Of a DNA stretch of 64,000 nucleotides, positions 38,044 to 46,878 are shown one piece after another. The notes under the pieces were generated by a model. It searched no databases and was not told the origin of the DNA. It saw only the letters and a list, made by a program, of their open reading frames with translations. The first letter of the stretch is position 1, and the number at the start of each line of letters is the position of its first letter. Origin of the DNA: Alphaproteobacteria bacterium (GTDB lineage: Bacteria; Pseudomonadota; Alphaproteobacteria; UBA9219); assembly GCA_026225415.1 (NCBI GenBank), contig JAMFSS010000011.1, positions 1 through 64,000 on the forward strand, written 5' to 3'. The translations under genes and the position numbers were made by a program.

Positions 38044-39344
38044 TGCAAAATTACGCGGCATTCTTCAAAGGCAAAACCGTTACCCTGATGGGGTTGGGGT
38101 TGTTGGGGCGCGGCGCGGGTGATGCCGCGTTTTTGGCGCGGCACTGCAAAAAAGTCTATGTCACCGACATGAAAAGCGCGGATGAGTTGCGCATATCCGT
38201 TGATGCCTTGCGCGCATTTCCCAATATCGAATTTTACCTTGGTGGCCATGATGAAAGAATATTCGAGAATGTCGATTTCGTTATCAAGGGTGCGGGCATA
38301 AGGATCGACAATAAATATATCGCGCATGCGCGGGCACAGAATATCCCTGTGTATATGAGTACCGCTTTGTTCGCGCATCTGTCGCCGCTGAAAACTATCG
38401 GTGTTACCGGCACACGCGGCAAGACAACGACAACCTGCATGATCGCCGATATTTTGCAACGCGCGGGCAAGAAAATTTTGCTGGGCGGCAATATCCGCGG
38501 CGTATCGACGCTCGCGTTGCTCGACAGCACCGAACAGTATGACGTCGCGGTATTGGAGTTGGACTCGTGGCAGCTGCAAGGTTTTGAAGATTTGCATATC
38601 AGCCCGAATATCAGTGTGTTTACGAACTTCTTCCCCGACCATATGAATTATTACGACGATGATATGGCGCGATATTTGTTCGACAAGGCGGGCATTTTCC
38701 GCAACCAGAAAACGGGTGATACCCTTATCACCACTGCGGAAGTCGCCGCATTGGCAAAACCACTTCACGCGGTCATCGCACCCGCTCTGCCCGTCGGGCT
38801 CACCTTAAAAATTCCAGGCCAACATAACCTGGCCAATGCCGCGCTCGCCCGCGCCGCCGCACTGGCTTACGGCATCGATGAAGCCATAGTCGATAATGCC
38901 CTGCATGATTTCCAAAGCGTCGAAGGACGTTTGCAATTTGTTGGCACAAAAAATGGCATGAATTTTTACAACGACTCCAACGCCACAACACAGGAAGCAA
39001 CCCTTGCCGCCCTAACCGCCTTTCCGCCAGAATCCATCATGTTGATTTTTGGTGGTGCGGATAAAGGATTGCCGATTGACGCCATGACCGGCTTTATCGC
39101 CCAGCACAAAATTCGCGGCATCCTTATCAAAGGCACCGGCAGCGACCGCGTGTTGAAAAAACTGCCCCATTTGCCCGTTATCGACAGTATGCCAAAGGCG
39201 GTGCGAGCGGCAGTGGCAATGGCCAAAACGGGCGACAATATTATCCTTAGCCCCGCCTTCGCCTCGTTTGGCGTTTTTCAAAATGAATATGACCGCAGCG
39301 ACCAGTTTTTGGCCGAAGTCCTCGCTCTGACAGGAAACAAATAA
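38043..39344 (+). CDS. murD: UDP-MurNAc-L-Ala:glutamate ligase, atypical MurD
   Basis: A 433-aa Mur ligase adding glutamate to UDP-MurNAc-L-Ala. The ATP loop is VTGTRGKTTTTCM and the late NDSNATTQEATLAAL fits MurD. Between them ELDSWQLQGF replaces the usual ELSSFQL and FTNFFPDHMNYYDDDMARY replaces the NLTPDHLDRH type. This wording resembles MurD of Parcubacteria-like lineages (from memory) more than proteobacterial MurD, suggesting replacement within the cluster. Position between mraY and ftsW and 1-bp overlaps on both sides support the function. Confidence 0.88.
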   Translation: MQNYAAFFKGKTVTLMGLGLLGRGAGDAAFLARHCKKVYVTDMKSADELRISVDALRAFPNIEFYLGGHDERIFENVDFVIKGAGIRIDNKYIAHARAQNIPVYMSTALFAHLSPLKTIGVTGTRGKTTTTCMIADILQRAGKKILLGGNIRGVSTLALLDSTEQYDVAVLELDSWQLQGFEDLHISPNISVFTNFFPDHMNYYDDDMARYLFDKAGIFRNQKTGDTLITTAEVAALAKPLHAVIAPALPVGLTLKIPGQHNLANAALARAAALAYGIDEAIVDNALHDFQSVEGRLQFVGTKNGMNFYNDSNATTQEATLAALTAFPPESIMLIFGGADKGLPIDAMTGFIAQHKIRGILIKGTGSDRVLKKLPHLPVIDSMPKAVRAAVAMAKTGDNIILSPAFASFGVFQNEYDRSDQFLAEVLALTGNK

Positions 39345-40465
39345 TGGCAGTGCTAACCCGCTCCGACCGTTCCGTGATAGGCCGCTGGTGGTGGACGGTT
39401 GACCGTTGGGCGCTGGCCGCCCTTGTCATCATTATGGGTTTCGGCATTCTGCTTATTCAGGCATCTACGCCCGCCGTCGCCGCCAAACATGGGTGGAGCA
39501 ATCTGTATTTCGTCGAACGCCATCTGGCGATGTTGATACCCGCAATGGCGATCAGCTTTTCCATATCGCTGTTACCGCCCAAAAAAATCCGAATCCTTGC
39601 AGCCGCGCTGCTGGTTTGCTTTTTGCCTCTGCTGATTATCACGCCCTTTGTGGGTGTTGAAATTAAAGGCGCGGTGCGATGGATACCCATGTTGGGCATG
39701 TCGATTCAACCTTCGGAATTCGTCAAACCTTTGTTCGCGGTGACCGCCGCATGGCTGTTCGCCCGGCAGTGCGAAAGGCGTGGCTTTCCGGGCGTTAGCG
39801 TCAACATCGCCCTTTATATCCTGATTGTCTTTTTCCTGTTGATGCAACCGGATATCGGTATGACTTTTCTGGTTTCCACCATCTGGTTCGCTCAGTTCTT
39901 CCTGGCCGGTTTGCCGGTGGCCTTTGTCGGCATTTGCAGCATGGGCGGCGTCGCCAGCCTGTTTATCGCCTATCATGTTTTTCCACATTTCACCGCGCGT
40001 ATGGATAAGTTCCTCAGCCATACCGGCGATACCTATCAAGTCGACCGCGCACTGGACGCGTTCGCCAATGGCGGACTGTTGGGCACCGGCCCCGGCGCGG
40101 GCACCGTGAAAATGTCCATTCCCGACGCGCATGCCGATTTTATTTTCGCTGTCGCGGGCGAAGAACTCGGCCTGTTGTGGTGTTTACTTATCATCGGGTT
40201 GTTTGCCTTTATCGTTATCCGCGGGTTGATGCGGTTGCGCGAAGAAAACAGCCTGTTTGTGGTGCTGGCTGTCAGCGGTTTGCTGATCGAATTTGGTCTT
40301 CAGGCGGTTATCAATCTGGCATCCACCATGCGGTTGATGCCTGCCAAGGGCATGACGCTTCCGTTTATTTCGTATGGTGGTTCTTCTTTGCTGGCTTTGG
40401 CGATTGGTATGGGCATGTTTTTAGGACTGACGCGGAAACGGTTTGGCACCAGCGATACGCCATAG
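39344..40465 (+). CDS. ftsW: Peptidoglycan glycosyltransferase FtsW
   Basis: A 373-aa SEDS-family polymerase making septal glycan with FtsI. Around ten membrane helices. Motifs: GWSNLYFVERHLAML early, GVEIKGAVRWIPMLGMSIQPSE (written RW rather than the usual substrate loop), and the late LPAKGMTLPFISYGGSS-like region. It is the last gene of the visible dcw cluster: no murG follows. A long hairpin lies just beyond the stop. Confidence 0.94.
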   Translation: MAVLTRSDRSVIGRWWWTVDRWALAALVIIMGFGILLIQASTPAVAAKHGWSNLYFVERHLAMLIPAMAISFSISLLPPKKIRILAAALLVCFLPLLIITPFVGVEIKGAVRWIPMLGMSIQPSEFVKPLFAVTAAWLFARQCERRGFPGVSVNIALYILIVFFLLMQPDIGMTFLVSTIWFAQFFLAGLPVAFVGICSMGGVASLFIAYHVFPHFTARMDKFLSHTGDTYQVDRALDAFANGGLLGTGPGAGTVKMSIPDAHADFIFAVAGEELGLLWCLLIIGLFAFIVIRGLMRLREENSLFVVLAVSGLLIEFGLQAVINLASTMRLMPAKGMTLPFISYGGSSLLALAIGMGMFLGLTRKRFGTSDTP

Positions 40466-40468
40466 ACC

Positions 40469-40519
40469 GCGATCCAATCATAAGGAAGCATGAGCGCTTC
40501 CCTATGATTGGTGAATCGC
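40469..40519. repeat. Long hairpin downstream of ftsW
   Basis: CCAATCATA-A-GGAAGC pairs with GCTTCC-C-TATGATTGG (15 paired bases with one mismatch, loop ATGAGC), flanked by GCGAT/ATCGC. There is no T run directly after it, so it may stabilise the 3' end of the dcw transcript or be a dispersed repeat rather than a simple terminator. Confidence 0.6.
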
Positions 40520-40623
40520 TGGTCTTATTAAAAGCTTGGTAAATTTTATTTTTACCATTTTATGCCCTAATTATGCCCCAACGGTATGGGATAGTTTTGC
40601 TTCCCTGTAATGCGAGGCGCGGG

Positions 40624-42069
40624 ATGAACAAACGAAAACGTTTTATCTTATCGCTAGGCGTTCTTTTGTGCTGCCTGCCCGCACAGGCGCAACAGGTCAT
40701 GCCGACCGATGCGCAAATTCTACATCTGCTTAACCGCGCCAGTTTCGGCCCCACGGTCGGCGATATCGACACTGTGCGTCGCATCGGTATCGATGTCTGG
40801 ATCAATCAACAACTGCATCCGCAAAATCTTACATCACCCGAACTTGATGGGCGGTTGGATGCCCTACCTTCACTTAAAATGTCCTTGCCGCAACTCGCCG
40901 ATACTTACGAGCTGCCCAAAAACATCAAAGATCTTTCGGAAGACGAACAGAAAGATTTGCGCAAACATCAAAATGAAATTGTCGAAGAAGCGGCGCAGGC
41001 CAAAATCCTTCGCGCCACCTTGTCGCCCGCGCAATTGCAGGAAGTGATGGTCGATTTCTGGTTCAACCATTTCAATATCTTTGCCGAAAAGGGCATGGAT
41101 AAATGGATGATCGGCGCCTATGAACGCGATGCCATCCGCCCCTATGCGTTGGGCAAATTTGGTGATTTGTTAAACGCGACAGCGCACCACCCCGCCATGT
41201 TGTTCTATCTGGATAATTGGTTGAACACCGACCCCAACAGCGTGGTGGCAAAGAACCGCAAAATCGGCATCAATGAAAATTATGCGCGCGAGATTATGGA
41301 GCTGCACACGCTTGGGGTAAATGGCGGCTATTCACAAACCGATGTTACCACATTGGCGCATATCCTGACCGGCTGGGGCATCAGCGAGGGCAAGGAAGCC
41401 GACCAGCGCACCCATTTTATGTTCGACCAACGCCGCCATGATTACAGCAATTACAACTGGCTGGGTTACCGTATTAATGGCGGCAATGAATCGGAAGTCG
41501 AAACCGTATTTTATATTCTGGCGCATCACCCCTCCACCGCGCATCACATCGCATACCAACTGGCGCAATATTTTGTCGCCGACGAACCGCCGCAAAGTCT
41601 GGTCGATAAAATGGCGGCATCCTACCGCGACCATGACGGCTCTATCGCCGAAGTGTTGGACACCATGTTCCATGCGCCCGAATTTTGGGATACGCGTTAC
41701 GCGCAAAAAAAATTCAAACCGCCGTTTCGATATGTGGTTTCTGTTTTGCGCGCCAGCCATGTGGAGCCGGCAGGCGACACTAAAATTCTGCAAGGCGCCA
41801 TCAACCAGATGGGCGAACCGCTTTATCGCTGCCTTACCCCCAACGGTTATGCCAACACCAATGACCAATGGCTGAATTCAGACGCTTTGTTGAAACGCAT
41901 CGATTTCGCAGAGCGATATGCGAACATCGTTACCACCGATCCCTCGCCCGCCCTTATCCAATCCATGGGCGATAATTGGAGCGTGGACACCGCCAAAGCT
42001 ATCAACAATGCCGCGCCCAAATTGCGCCCAGCCTTATTACTAAGCAGCCCCGAATTTGTTTATTATTGA
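40624..42069 (+). CDS. DUF1800 family secreted protein
   Basis: A 481-aa protein with a signal peptide (ILSLGVLLCCLPAQAQQ). It matches DUF1800: ILHLLNRASFGPTVGDI, DFWFNHFNIFAEKG, ENYAREIMELHTLGVNGGYSQTDV and LTPNGYANTNDQWLNSDALLKR. The ATG at 40624 follows a weak GCGGGATG context; the track start at 40573 precedes the signal peptide. It is paired with the DUF1501 gene 12 bp downstream, the usual arrangement. The function of the pair is unknown; export and an outer-surface role are inferred from the signal sequences. Confidence 0.9.
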   Translation: MNKRKRFILSLGVLLCCLPAQAQQVMPTDAQILHLLNRASFGPTVGDIDTVRRIGIDVWINQQLHPQNLTSPELDGRLDALPSLKMSLPQLADTYELPKNIKDLSEDEQKDLRKHQNEIVEEAAQAKILRATLSPAQLQEVMVDFWFNHFNIFAEKGMDKWMIGAYERDAIRPYALGKFGDLLNATAHHPAMLFYLDNWLNTDPNSVVAKNRKIGINENYAREIMELHTLGVNGGYSQTDVTTLAHILTGWGISEGKEADQRTHFMFDQRRHDYSNYNWLGYRINGGNESEVETVFYILAHHPSTAHHIAYQLAQYFVADEPPQSLVDKMAASYRDHDGSIAEVLDTMFHAPEFWDTRYAQKKFKPPFRYVVSVLRASHVEPAGDTKILQGAINQMGEPLYRCLTPNGYANTNDQWLNSDALLKRIDFAERYANIVTTDPSPALIQSMGDNWSVDTAKAINNAAPKLRPALLLSSPEFVYY

Positions 42070-42081
42070 GGGAGAACGCCG

Positions 42082-43317
42082 ATGATCTCACGCCGCGCTT
42101 TGCTTCGCCAACTGATCATGGCAGGCGGTTATTGCCTGCTGCCCCTGGGGCGCAGCGGTTGGGCTTTGGCATCGCCACAACCTTCCAACGGGCATTTGAT
42201 CGTTGTCCTGATGCGCGGCGCTGTCGATGGGCTGAGTATAGTTACGCCTTATCGCGAAGAAAATTATTATGCCTCGCGCGCCACCATCGCCATCGCGCCG
42301 CCCGGACAAACGGATGGCCTGCTCGACCTCGATGGATTTTTTGGCCTTAACCCCAATCTCGCCAGCCTGATGCCTTTATGGCAAAACCGCACGCTGGCTT
42401 TCGTTCAGGCCAGCGGTTCACCGTCCGAAACCCGTTCGCATTTCGAAGCGCAGGATATCATGGAAACCGCCATGTTAAATTCCGCGCAGGCGTCACAAGG
42501 ATGGATGAACGGCCTTGCGCAAATTCTGCCCGACACTCATTCATCGACACGCGCCTTGAATTTTGGCAATACGCTGCCAAAGATTTTTCAAGGACGTTAC
42601 AATGTCGCCTCTGTTCCCAACGGGTTGCATGGCGGCAATGGCAAATCATCCGTTAATCCACAAATGGACAGCGCCTTCAGCGCTATGTATGGCGGCAATG
42701 AAGAACTCGGCAGCTTGTATAAACAGGCAGTCTCTGCCCGCGATACCGAAATGCAGGATTTGCAGGATGAAATGCAGAACGCAGGCAAAGGCGCGCCGGG
42801 CGCCGATGCCTTTGTGCAGCAAAGCGAAAAAGTCGGCATGATGATCCGCCGTGACCCCAGCATTGAAATGGTTTTCATGGATGTCGGAGGATGGGACACG
42901 CATGTGGGGCAAGGCAATGCCAAAGGACAATTGGCAAACCGTTTAGGAAAATTGGGCGATGGGCTGATGGCCTTGGCGCAAAATCTGGGTGACGAATATC
43001 AGAACACGACCATTCTGGTGATGTCGGAATTTGGCCGCACCGTCGCGCAAAATGGCAATAACGGCACCGATCACGGGCATGGCAATGTGGCGTGGGTCAT
43101 GGGCGGGCGCGTGCGCGGCGGCAAGGTCTACGGTCAATGGCCGGGATTGCGCCCCAACCAATTATGGCAAGGGCGCGATCTGGCGGTCACCACCGATTTC
43201 CGTTCTGTTATCGGCAGCGTGGTCGGCGGCCAGTTCGGGCTAAGCGACGCGGCGTTGCGGCAAATCATCCCCGATTACGCGCCGAGTGGCGGGTTGTATG
43301 GGTTAGTTTCGGCGTAA
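42082..43317 (+). CDS. DUF1501 family secreted protein
   Basis: A 411-aa protein with a short N-terminal signal resembling a Tat type (SRRALLRQLIMAGG). Family motifs: LMRGAVDGLSIV, ETRSHFEAQDIMET, VFMDVGGWDTHVGQG and VMSEFGRTVAQNGNNGTDHGHGN, which resembles alkaline-phosphatase/sulfatase-type metal sites with Asp and His. With the DUF1800 partner upstream it forms a conserved pair of unknown role. GGGAG lies ahead of the ATG. Confidence 0.9.
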   Translation: MISRRALLRQLIMAGGYCLLPLGRSGWALASPQPSNGHLIVVLMRGAVDGLSIVTPYREENYYASRATIAIAPPGQTDGLLDLDGFFGLNPNLASLMPLWQNRTLAFVQASGSPSETRSHFEAQDIMETAMLNSAQASQGWMNGLAQILPDTHSSTRALNFGNTLPKIFQGRYNVASVPNGLHGGNGKSSVNPQMDSAFSAMYGGNEELGSLYKQAVSARDTEMQDLQDEMQNAGKGAPGADAFVQQSEKVGMMIRRDPSIEMVFMDVGGWDTHVGQGNAKGQLANRLGKLGDGLMALAQNLGDEYQNTTILVMSEFGRTVAQNGNNGTDHGHGNVAWVMGGRVRGGKVYGQWPGLRPNQLWQGRDLAVTTDFRSVIGSVVGGQFGLSDAALRQIIPDYAPSGGLYGLVSA

Positions 43318-43419
43318 AAAGCCGCATAAATCCGGCTTGTCACACGCCACACCAACCGCCATAATTTAGCCCCTAAGCCGCGATACAGTGAATCGCTGTC
43401 AACCTTTACGGAGATGACC

Positions 43420-43959
43420 ATGAAAAATTTGCGCCTCGCCCTCCTCGGCAATGTGCTGCTGCTCGCGGCCTGCGCCAGCACGCCAGGAGGCCCCACGGTT
43501 CAGGCCTTGCCGCCACAGGGGAAATCTTTCGACCAATTCGCGGGCGAACAGGATTATTGTAAATCCTATGCGGATTCCCAAGTGCGCAGCCAGGCGGAAG
43601 ACGCCAATACAACCGGTCTTTTGGAAGGCGTGGGTGGAACGGTTTTGGGCGCGGGTCTAGGCGCAGCGCTGGGCGGTGGACATGGCGCGGCGATTGGCGC
43701 GGCGGGCGGTGCCGTTGCCGGTACTGCTGTCGGTGCAAACACATCGGGCAGCAAGCAAGGAGGCATCCAGCAACAATACAACAACGCCTATACCGCCTGT
43801 ATGGTGAGCAAGGGCAACCAAATCGCCCGCCCTGTCGCGCCACGCACCACAGTGATTTATCAGGCACCGCCACCCACAGTGGTTTACCAACAAGCCCCGC
43901 CAACAGTGGTTTATGAGCGGGCGCCGCCGCCAACAGTCGTTTACGAACGACCTTACTAA
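43420..43959 (+). CDS. Glycine-zipper lipoprotein with YxxPP-type repeats
   Basis: A 179-aa lipoprotein: lipobox LAAC (Cys18), a Cys-containing mid region, a glycine zipper (GAGLGAALGGGHGAAIGAAGG, about residues 80-110) that may insert in a membrane, and a C-terminal run of four TVVYxxxPP units. ATG at 43420 is preferred to that at 43414 because GGAG sits 7 bases upstream. Outer-membrane localisation is likely. A strong terminator follows. Confidence 0.8.
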   Translation: MKNLRLALLGNVLLLAACASTPGGPTVQALPPQGKSFDQFAGEQDYCKSYADSQVRSQAEDANTTGLLEGVGGTVLGAGLGAALGGGHGAAIGAAGGAVAGTAVGANTSGSKQGGIQQQYNNAYTACMVSKGNQIARPVAPRTTVIYQAPPPTVVYQQAPPTVVYERAPPPTVVYERPY

Positions 43960-43980
43960 GCGGTTTATTTAAGACAATAA

Positions 43981-44014
43981 AAAACAGGCCCGGTAGCGAT
44001 ACCGGGCCTGTTTT
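43981..44014. terminator. Bidirectional terminator
   Basis: A perfect 15-bp stem AAAACAGGCCCGGTA / TACCGGGCCTGTTTT with GCGA loop, between convergent genes and flanked by A and T runs. It serves both the lipoprotein gene and the gene on the minus strand. Confidence 0.9.
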
Positions 44015-44032
44015 AGTTTGAGCGTAATAAAG

Positions 44033-44608
44033 TTAGGGCGTAAATTTATGCAGCTTGCTTGAATCGGGATTGCATGTTTGGGCACGCGCCTGACGATTTA
44101 CCAACCCCCAATATGCCACACCGCTGTAATTATTTATAACTTGGCAAGTATGCGCACCAAATCCATCGGCTTGCCCTCTGTAATAAGAAGCTTCTTCCGC
44201 TTGTTTAAGCCGCGCACCAAAATTTTGCTGCATTTGCGTCATGCTTGCAGTGGCGCTTGCGGTGCCTTGCGACATACCTTCTTGTCGTGCTGTAGAAATT
44301 TTGTTGGCGATATCGGCCTTCTGATCAGCCAAAGCCAACGTTACGGCTTGCGTGGTGGCCGATTGATTTTGTTCGCGCAAAACAGTGACACCGACAGCAA
44401 CACCGGCCAAAGCCGTAGCGGCAACAGCCGCCTTAACCCATGGAAATTTTCTCTTGTTCGGCGCGGCATCTTGCGGCGCTTCCATTTCCGATTCTATATG
44501 TAAAACAGGAGAACGAAGCCCCAATTGGTCGGCAAGAAGGGTTGCCTTCTGGGGGTTGTTGCCAGACCTATCAAGATGGAATTGGCCATCGCGTGTTGGT
44601 GCATTCAT
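44033..44608 (-). CDS. Single-span membrane protein of unknown function
   Basis: About 191 aa from the second in-frame ATG. A cytoplasmic N-terminus precedes one membrane helix (about residues 57-78, VKAAVAATALAGVAVGVTVL), followed by a helical Ala/Gln/Thr-rich stretch and a C-terminal part with two Cys (HTCQVINNYSG and AQTCNPD). It may form a disulfide outside. No family recognised. The gene is isolated and its start is followed by an AT-rich gap. Confidence 0.6.
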   Translation of the reverse strand: MNAPTRDGQFHLDRSGNNPQKATLLADQLGLRSPVLHIESEMEAPQDAAPNKRKFPWVKAAVAATALAGVAVGVTVLREQNQSATTQAVTLALADQKADIANKISTARQEGMSQGTASATASMTQMQQNFGARLKQAEEASYYRGQADGFGAHTCQVINNYSGVAYWGLVNRQARAQTCNPDSSKLHKFTP

Positions 44609-44742
44609 GTTCAAATTCCTTGTTTAAAATAACCGCTTAAAATAAGACTTCGCAACTATAAATCATGCTGCCTATCGGCCAAACATCAAAATATAGTTTC
44701 GCAGTTATTTCAACAAGATAGCTTTATTCCTTCAGGCCGTTT

Positions 44743-45756
44743 TTAAATGGAAATATCCAATGAACCCGTCCGCCACATACGCTTGGGTTGCGGCCGCAGC
44801 GTCGCGATATCATCGGCCTGTTCCGCCAATCCGATCTTGTTGCGCCGCCAACATTTGCCGGGCGGGAAACGATAAATCAGGCTGGTGTTAATCGCATCGG
44901 GCGTTGGCTTGGTTTGCCCGACCAGATAGGAATTATATTCTTCCTGACCCGCCACGCAATTTTCCGGTTTGTATAATAAGGTGCTTAGGCCTTCCGCGCT
45001 GCGGATAATCGTCGTGGCGACAGTGTGCGATGTTTGCACGATGCGCATCACTATAGGGTCTTTTTTCTCAACAAGACTCGCGATAAAAACAATCGGGTGT
45101 GTGACGTAATCATGGTCTTCGCCCGCCTTGTGAATAAAATGAATTTGTTTATCCAATCCCGCATAGGCGGGGTTTGTCGCGGCCAGATGCAGCACAAGCT
45201 GACGCCCCAACTTACAAGCCTGTTCATCGCTATCGATACAAGTTACCTGCAAGCCTGTACGCCGGTGGAACATGATGGCGCTGATAGGTAACGCGCCCGC
45301 GCCCACAAATGCGACGCTTTCACGATCCGGTTTTAACGGCACCGCTTTGACATGCCATTTCATGGCATGCAGTTCGGCGGCGACCAGGGCTTCGTAATTA
45401 TCGCGATAGATAAAATTATCGTAAGATGAAAAACGGCTTTCGGCGCCGGGCTCCTTGCCCACCATAGCGCGCGCGCAATAACATTCCATTTCATATTCGC
45501 TGATGCTGAGCAACCGGCGCAGATCCGGCGCGATTTGTTTGATAACCGGCGCGCCGAGGATCGCGTGTGTTTCTTCGTGGCTGCGATGCCGCATCGTATT
45601 GCGCACAAAGCTGTGCAGCGTGGCGTTCAATTTGGCATTGTGTGGCGTGAAATCAGTCTGTTTCGTCAAAAAATTGTGGGTGTGCAACACATGGTCGATA
45701 TAGGCCCCCGCCCCTATTTGTTCGTGCAATTCGATGGCGCCGCTGATCGTGTTCAT
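44743..45756 (-). CDS. Nicotianamine-synthase-like aminobutyrate transferase/methyltransferase
   Basis: About 337 aa. The Rossmann motif VAFVGAGALPISAIMFHRR followed by VTCIDSDEQACKLGRQLV fits the nicotianamine synthase family, which transfers aminocarboxypropyl groups from SAM (plant NAS, bacterial CntL for opine metallophores). The long N-terminal helical region and C-terminal tail are also NAS-like. The start at 45756 has AAAGGGA upstream; the track's TTG start at 45819 lies inside a Fur-like box and is rejected. No opine dehydrogenase or metallophore transporter is adjacent, so the product is not known. A substrate role in metal uptake is inferred. Confidence 0.68.
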   Translation of the reverse strand: MNTISGAIELHEQIGAGAYIDHVLHTHNFLTKQTDFTPHNAKLNATLHSFVRNTMRHRSHEETHAILGAPVIKQIAPDLRRLLSISEYEMECYCARAMVGKEPGAESRFSSYDNFIYRDNYEALVAAELHAMKWHVKAVPLKPDRESVAFVGAGALPISAIMFHRRTGLQVTCIDSDEQACKLGRQLVLHLAATNPAYAGLDKQIHFIHKAGEDHDYVTHPIVFIASLVEKKDPIVMRIVQTSHTVATTIIRSAEGLSTLLYKPENCVAGQEEYNSYLVGQTKPTPDAINTSLIYRFPPGKCWRRNKIGLAEQADDIATLRPQPKRMWRTGSLDISI

Positions 45757-45811
45757 AAAGAAATCCCTTTGTTTGAAAGCCTGGGAATCTTCTTTAATCC
45801 ATTCTTTTTTT

Positions 45812-45838
45812 AATTGCAAATGATTCTTAATTGCAATT
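45812..45838. promoter_or_regulatory. Fur-like palindromic box upstream of the NAS-like gene
   Basis: AATTGCAAATGATTCTTAATTGCAATT has an inverted repeat with TTGCAA at both ends; its 19-bp core matches the E. coli Fur consensus at about 12 positions by eye. It lies about 60 bp before the proposed start, where a metal-responsive repressor would act. An additional AT-rich region extends to the gpx stop. Confidence 0.45.
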
Positions 45839-45938
45839 ATATGACATTATATCTCAATGGGATAATGGGATATTTTTGTAAATTGGCATAAATTTCCATG
45901 CACCAATTGGCGCGAATATATGCTTTATATAATGTGAT

Positions 45939-46505
45939 TTAGGGCGTTGGTTCCGCCAGCAAAGATTCAATCTTATCGACCAAATCCACATCATCGGGTT
46001 TAGTGACGGAATGGAAATAATCGACCAGCTCGCCCTGACGGTTGATCAGATATTTATGGAAATTCCATTTCGGCGAACCGATCCAACCAACCTGCCCCCG
46101 CGCCCATTTATAAAACGGATGCGCGTTATCGCCGATCACATCTTCTTTCGATGCCATCGGAAAGCTGACGCCATAATTCAATTTGCAAAATCCGGCGATT
46201 TGTTCGCCCGAGCCCGGTTCCTGATTACCGAAATCATTGCTGGGCACGCCGACAATCACCAAACCTTGCGGCGCGTATTTTGTATAAAGTTTTTCCAACC
46301 CGTCATATTGGCCGGTAAAGCCACATTGTGACGCCGTGTTGACCACCAATATTACCTTGCCCTTAAACTGCGCCAGGGGAAGCTCGCCCCCGCCTTGCAA
46401 AGCATGAAAGGTAAAGTCATAAGCGGTTTGCGTTGTCTCGGCACGTGCGTTGAAACCCCAAATCATCAGAACCCCCACAAGGATAAGAACCAGAATTTTT
46501 GGCAT
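45939..46505 (-). CDS. Glutathione peroxidase family protein, exported
   Basis: A 188-aa thiol peroxidase. A hydrophobic N-terminus (LVLILVGVLMIWGFNARA) predicts export to the periplasm. The active site reads VVNTASQCGFTGQYDGL with Cys in place of selenocysteine; the Gln and Trp partners appear in NDFGNQEPG and PKWNFHKYLI. It detoxifies peroxides using thioredoxin- or glutathione-type reductants. It has a perfect 10-2-10 palindrome upstream. Confidence 0.92.
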   Translation of the reverse strand: MPKILVLILVGVLMIWGFNARAETTQTAYDFTFHALQGGGELPLAQFKGKVILVVNTASQCGFTGQYDGLEKLYTKYAPQGLVIVGVPSNDFGNQEPGSGEQIAGFCKLNYGVSFPMASKEDVIGDNAHPFYKWARGQVGWIGSPKWNFHKYLINRQGELVDYFHSVTKPDDVDLVDKIESLLAEPTP

Positions 46506-46549
46506 TGATTATTTCCCCATTTGCATTTGTGATACAAACGCCAAACGCC

Positions 46550-46571
46550 CATTATTACAACTGTAATAATG
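46550..46571. promoter_or_regulatory. Perfect 22-bp palindrome upstream of the peroxidase gene
   Basis: CATTATTACA-AC-TGTAATAATG is a 10-bp perfect inverted repeat separated by 2 bp, 45-66 bp before the gpx start on the minus strand. Such ACA...TGT palindromes are bound by MarR/OhrR, TetR or metal regulators; which one is not shown. Confidence 0.55.
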
Positions 46572-46684
46572 TCAGCGGGATATGATTGTTAGGGAATGTA
46601 TAAGTTGGCCACATAGATGGGCAGACAGCCCGCCTTCGCAAGAGCTATGGCGAGGCATTTATTAAACGCACAGCGTTTGATAAA

Positions 46685-46759
46685 TGGTGCGCACGACAGG
46701 GATTGAACCTGTGACCCCTACCATGTCAAGGTAATGCTCTACCGCTGAGCTACGCGCGC
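46685..46759 (-). tRNA. tRNA-Val (GAC)
   Basis: The minus strand folds with acceptor GCGCGCG/CGTGCGC, D arm GCTC/GAGC, anticodon stem TTACC/GGTAG around TTGACAT (anticodon GAC), T arm ACAGG-TTCAATC-CCTGT and encoded CCA. It lies in the gap between gpx and the UDG-like gene; the rest of this gap holds only the palindrome. Confidence 0.95.
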
Positions 46760-46878
46760 ACTCTTTCGGGTTGCAGCGTTTTAGGGTTTTGTGAGGGTTT
46801 GAGCAAGGGAAAAGTGGGACACGCTTTTTTATGGCGAATCTGCTATTCATCTCCAAACTCTGACCACCGGCCTTTTCC

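Noticed and set aside
45757-45819. Upstream TTG start for the nicotianamine-synthase-like gene
   Set aside because: It lies in the Fur-like palindrome, and a good AAAGGGA precedes the ATG at 45756.
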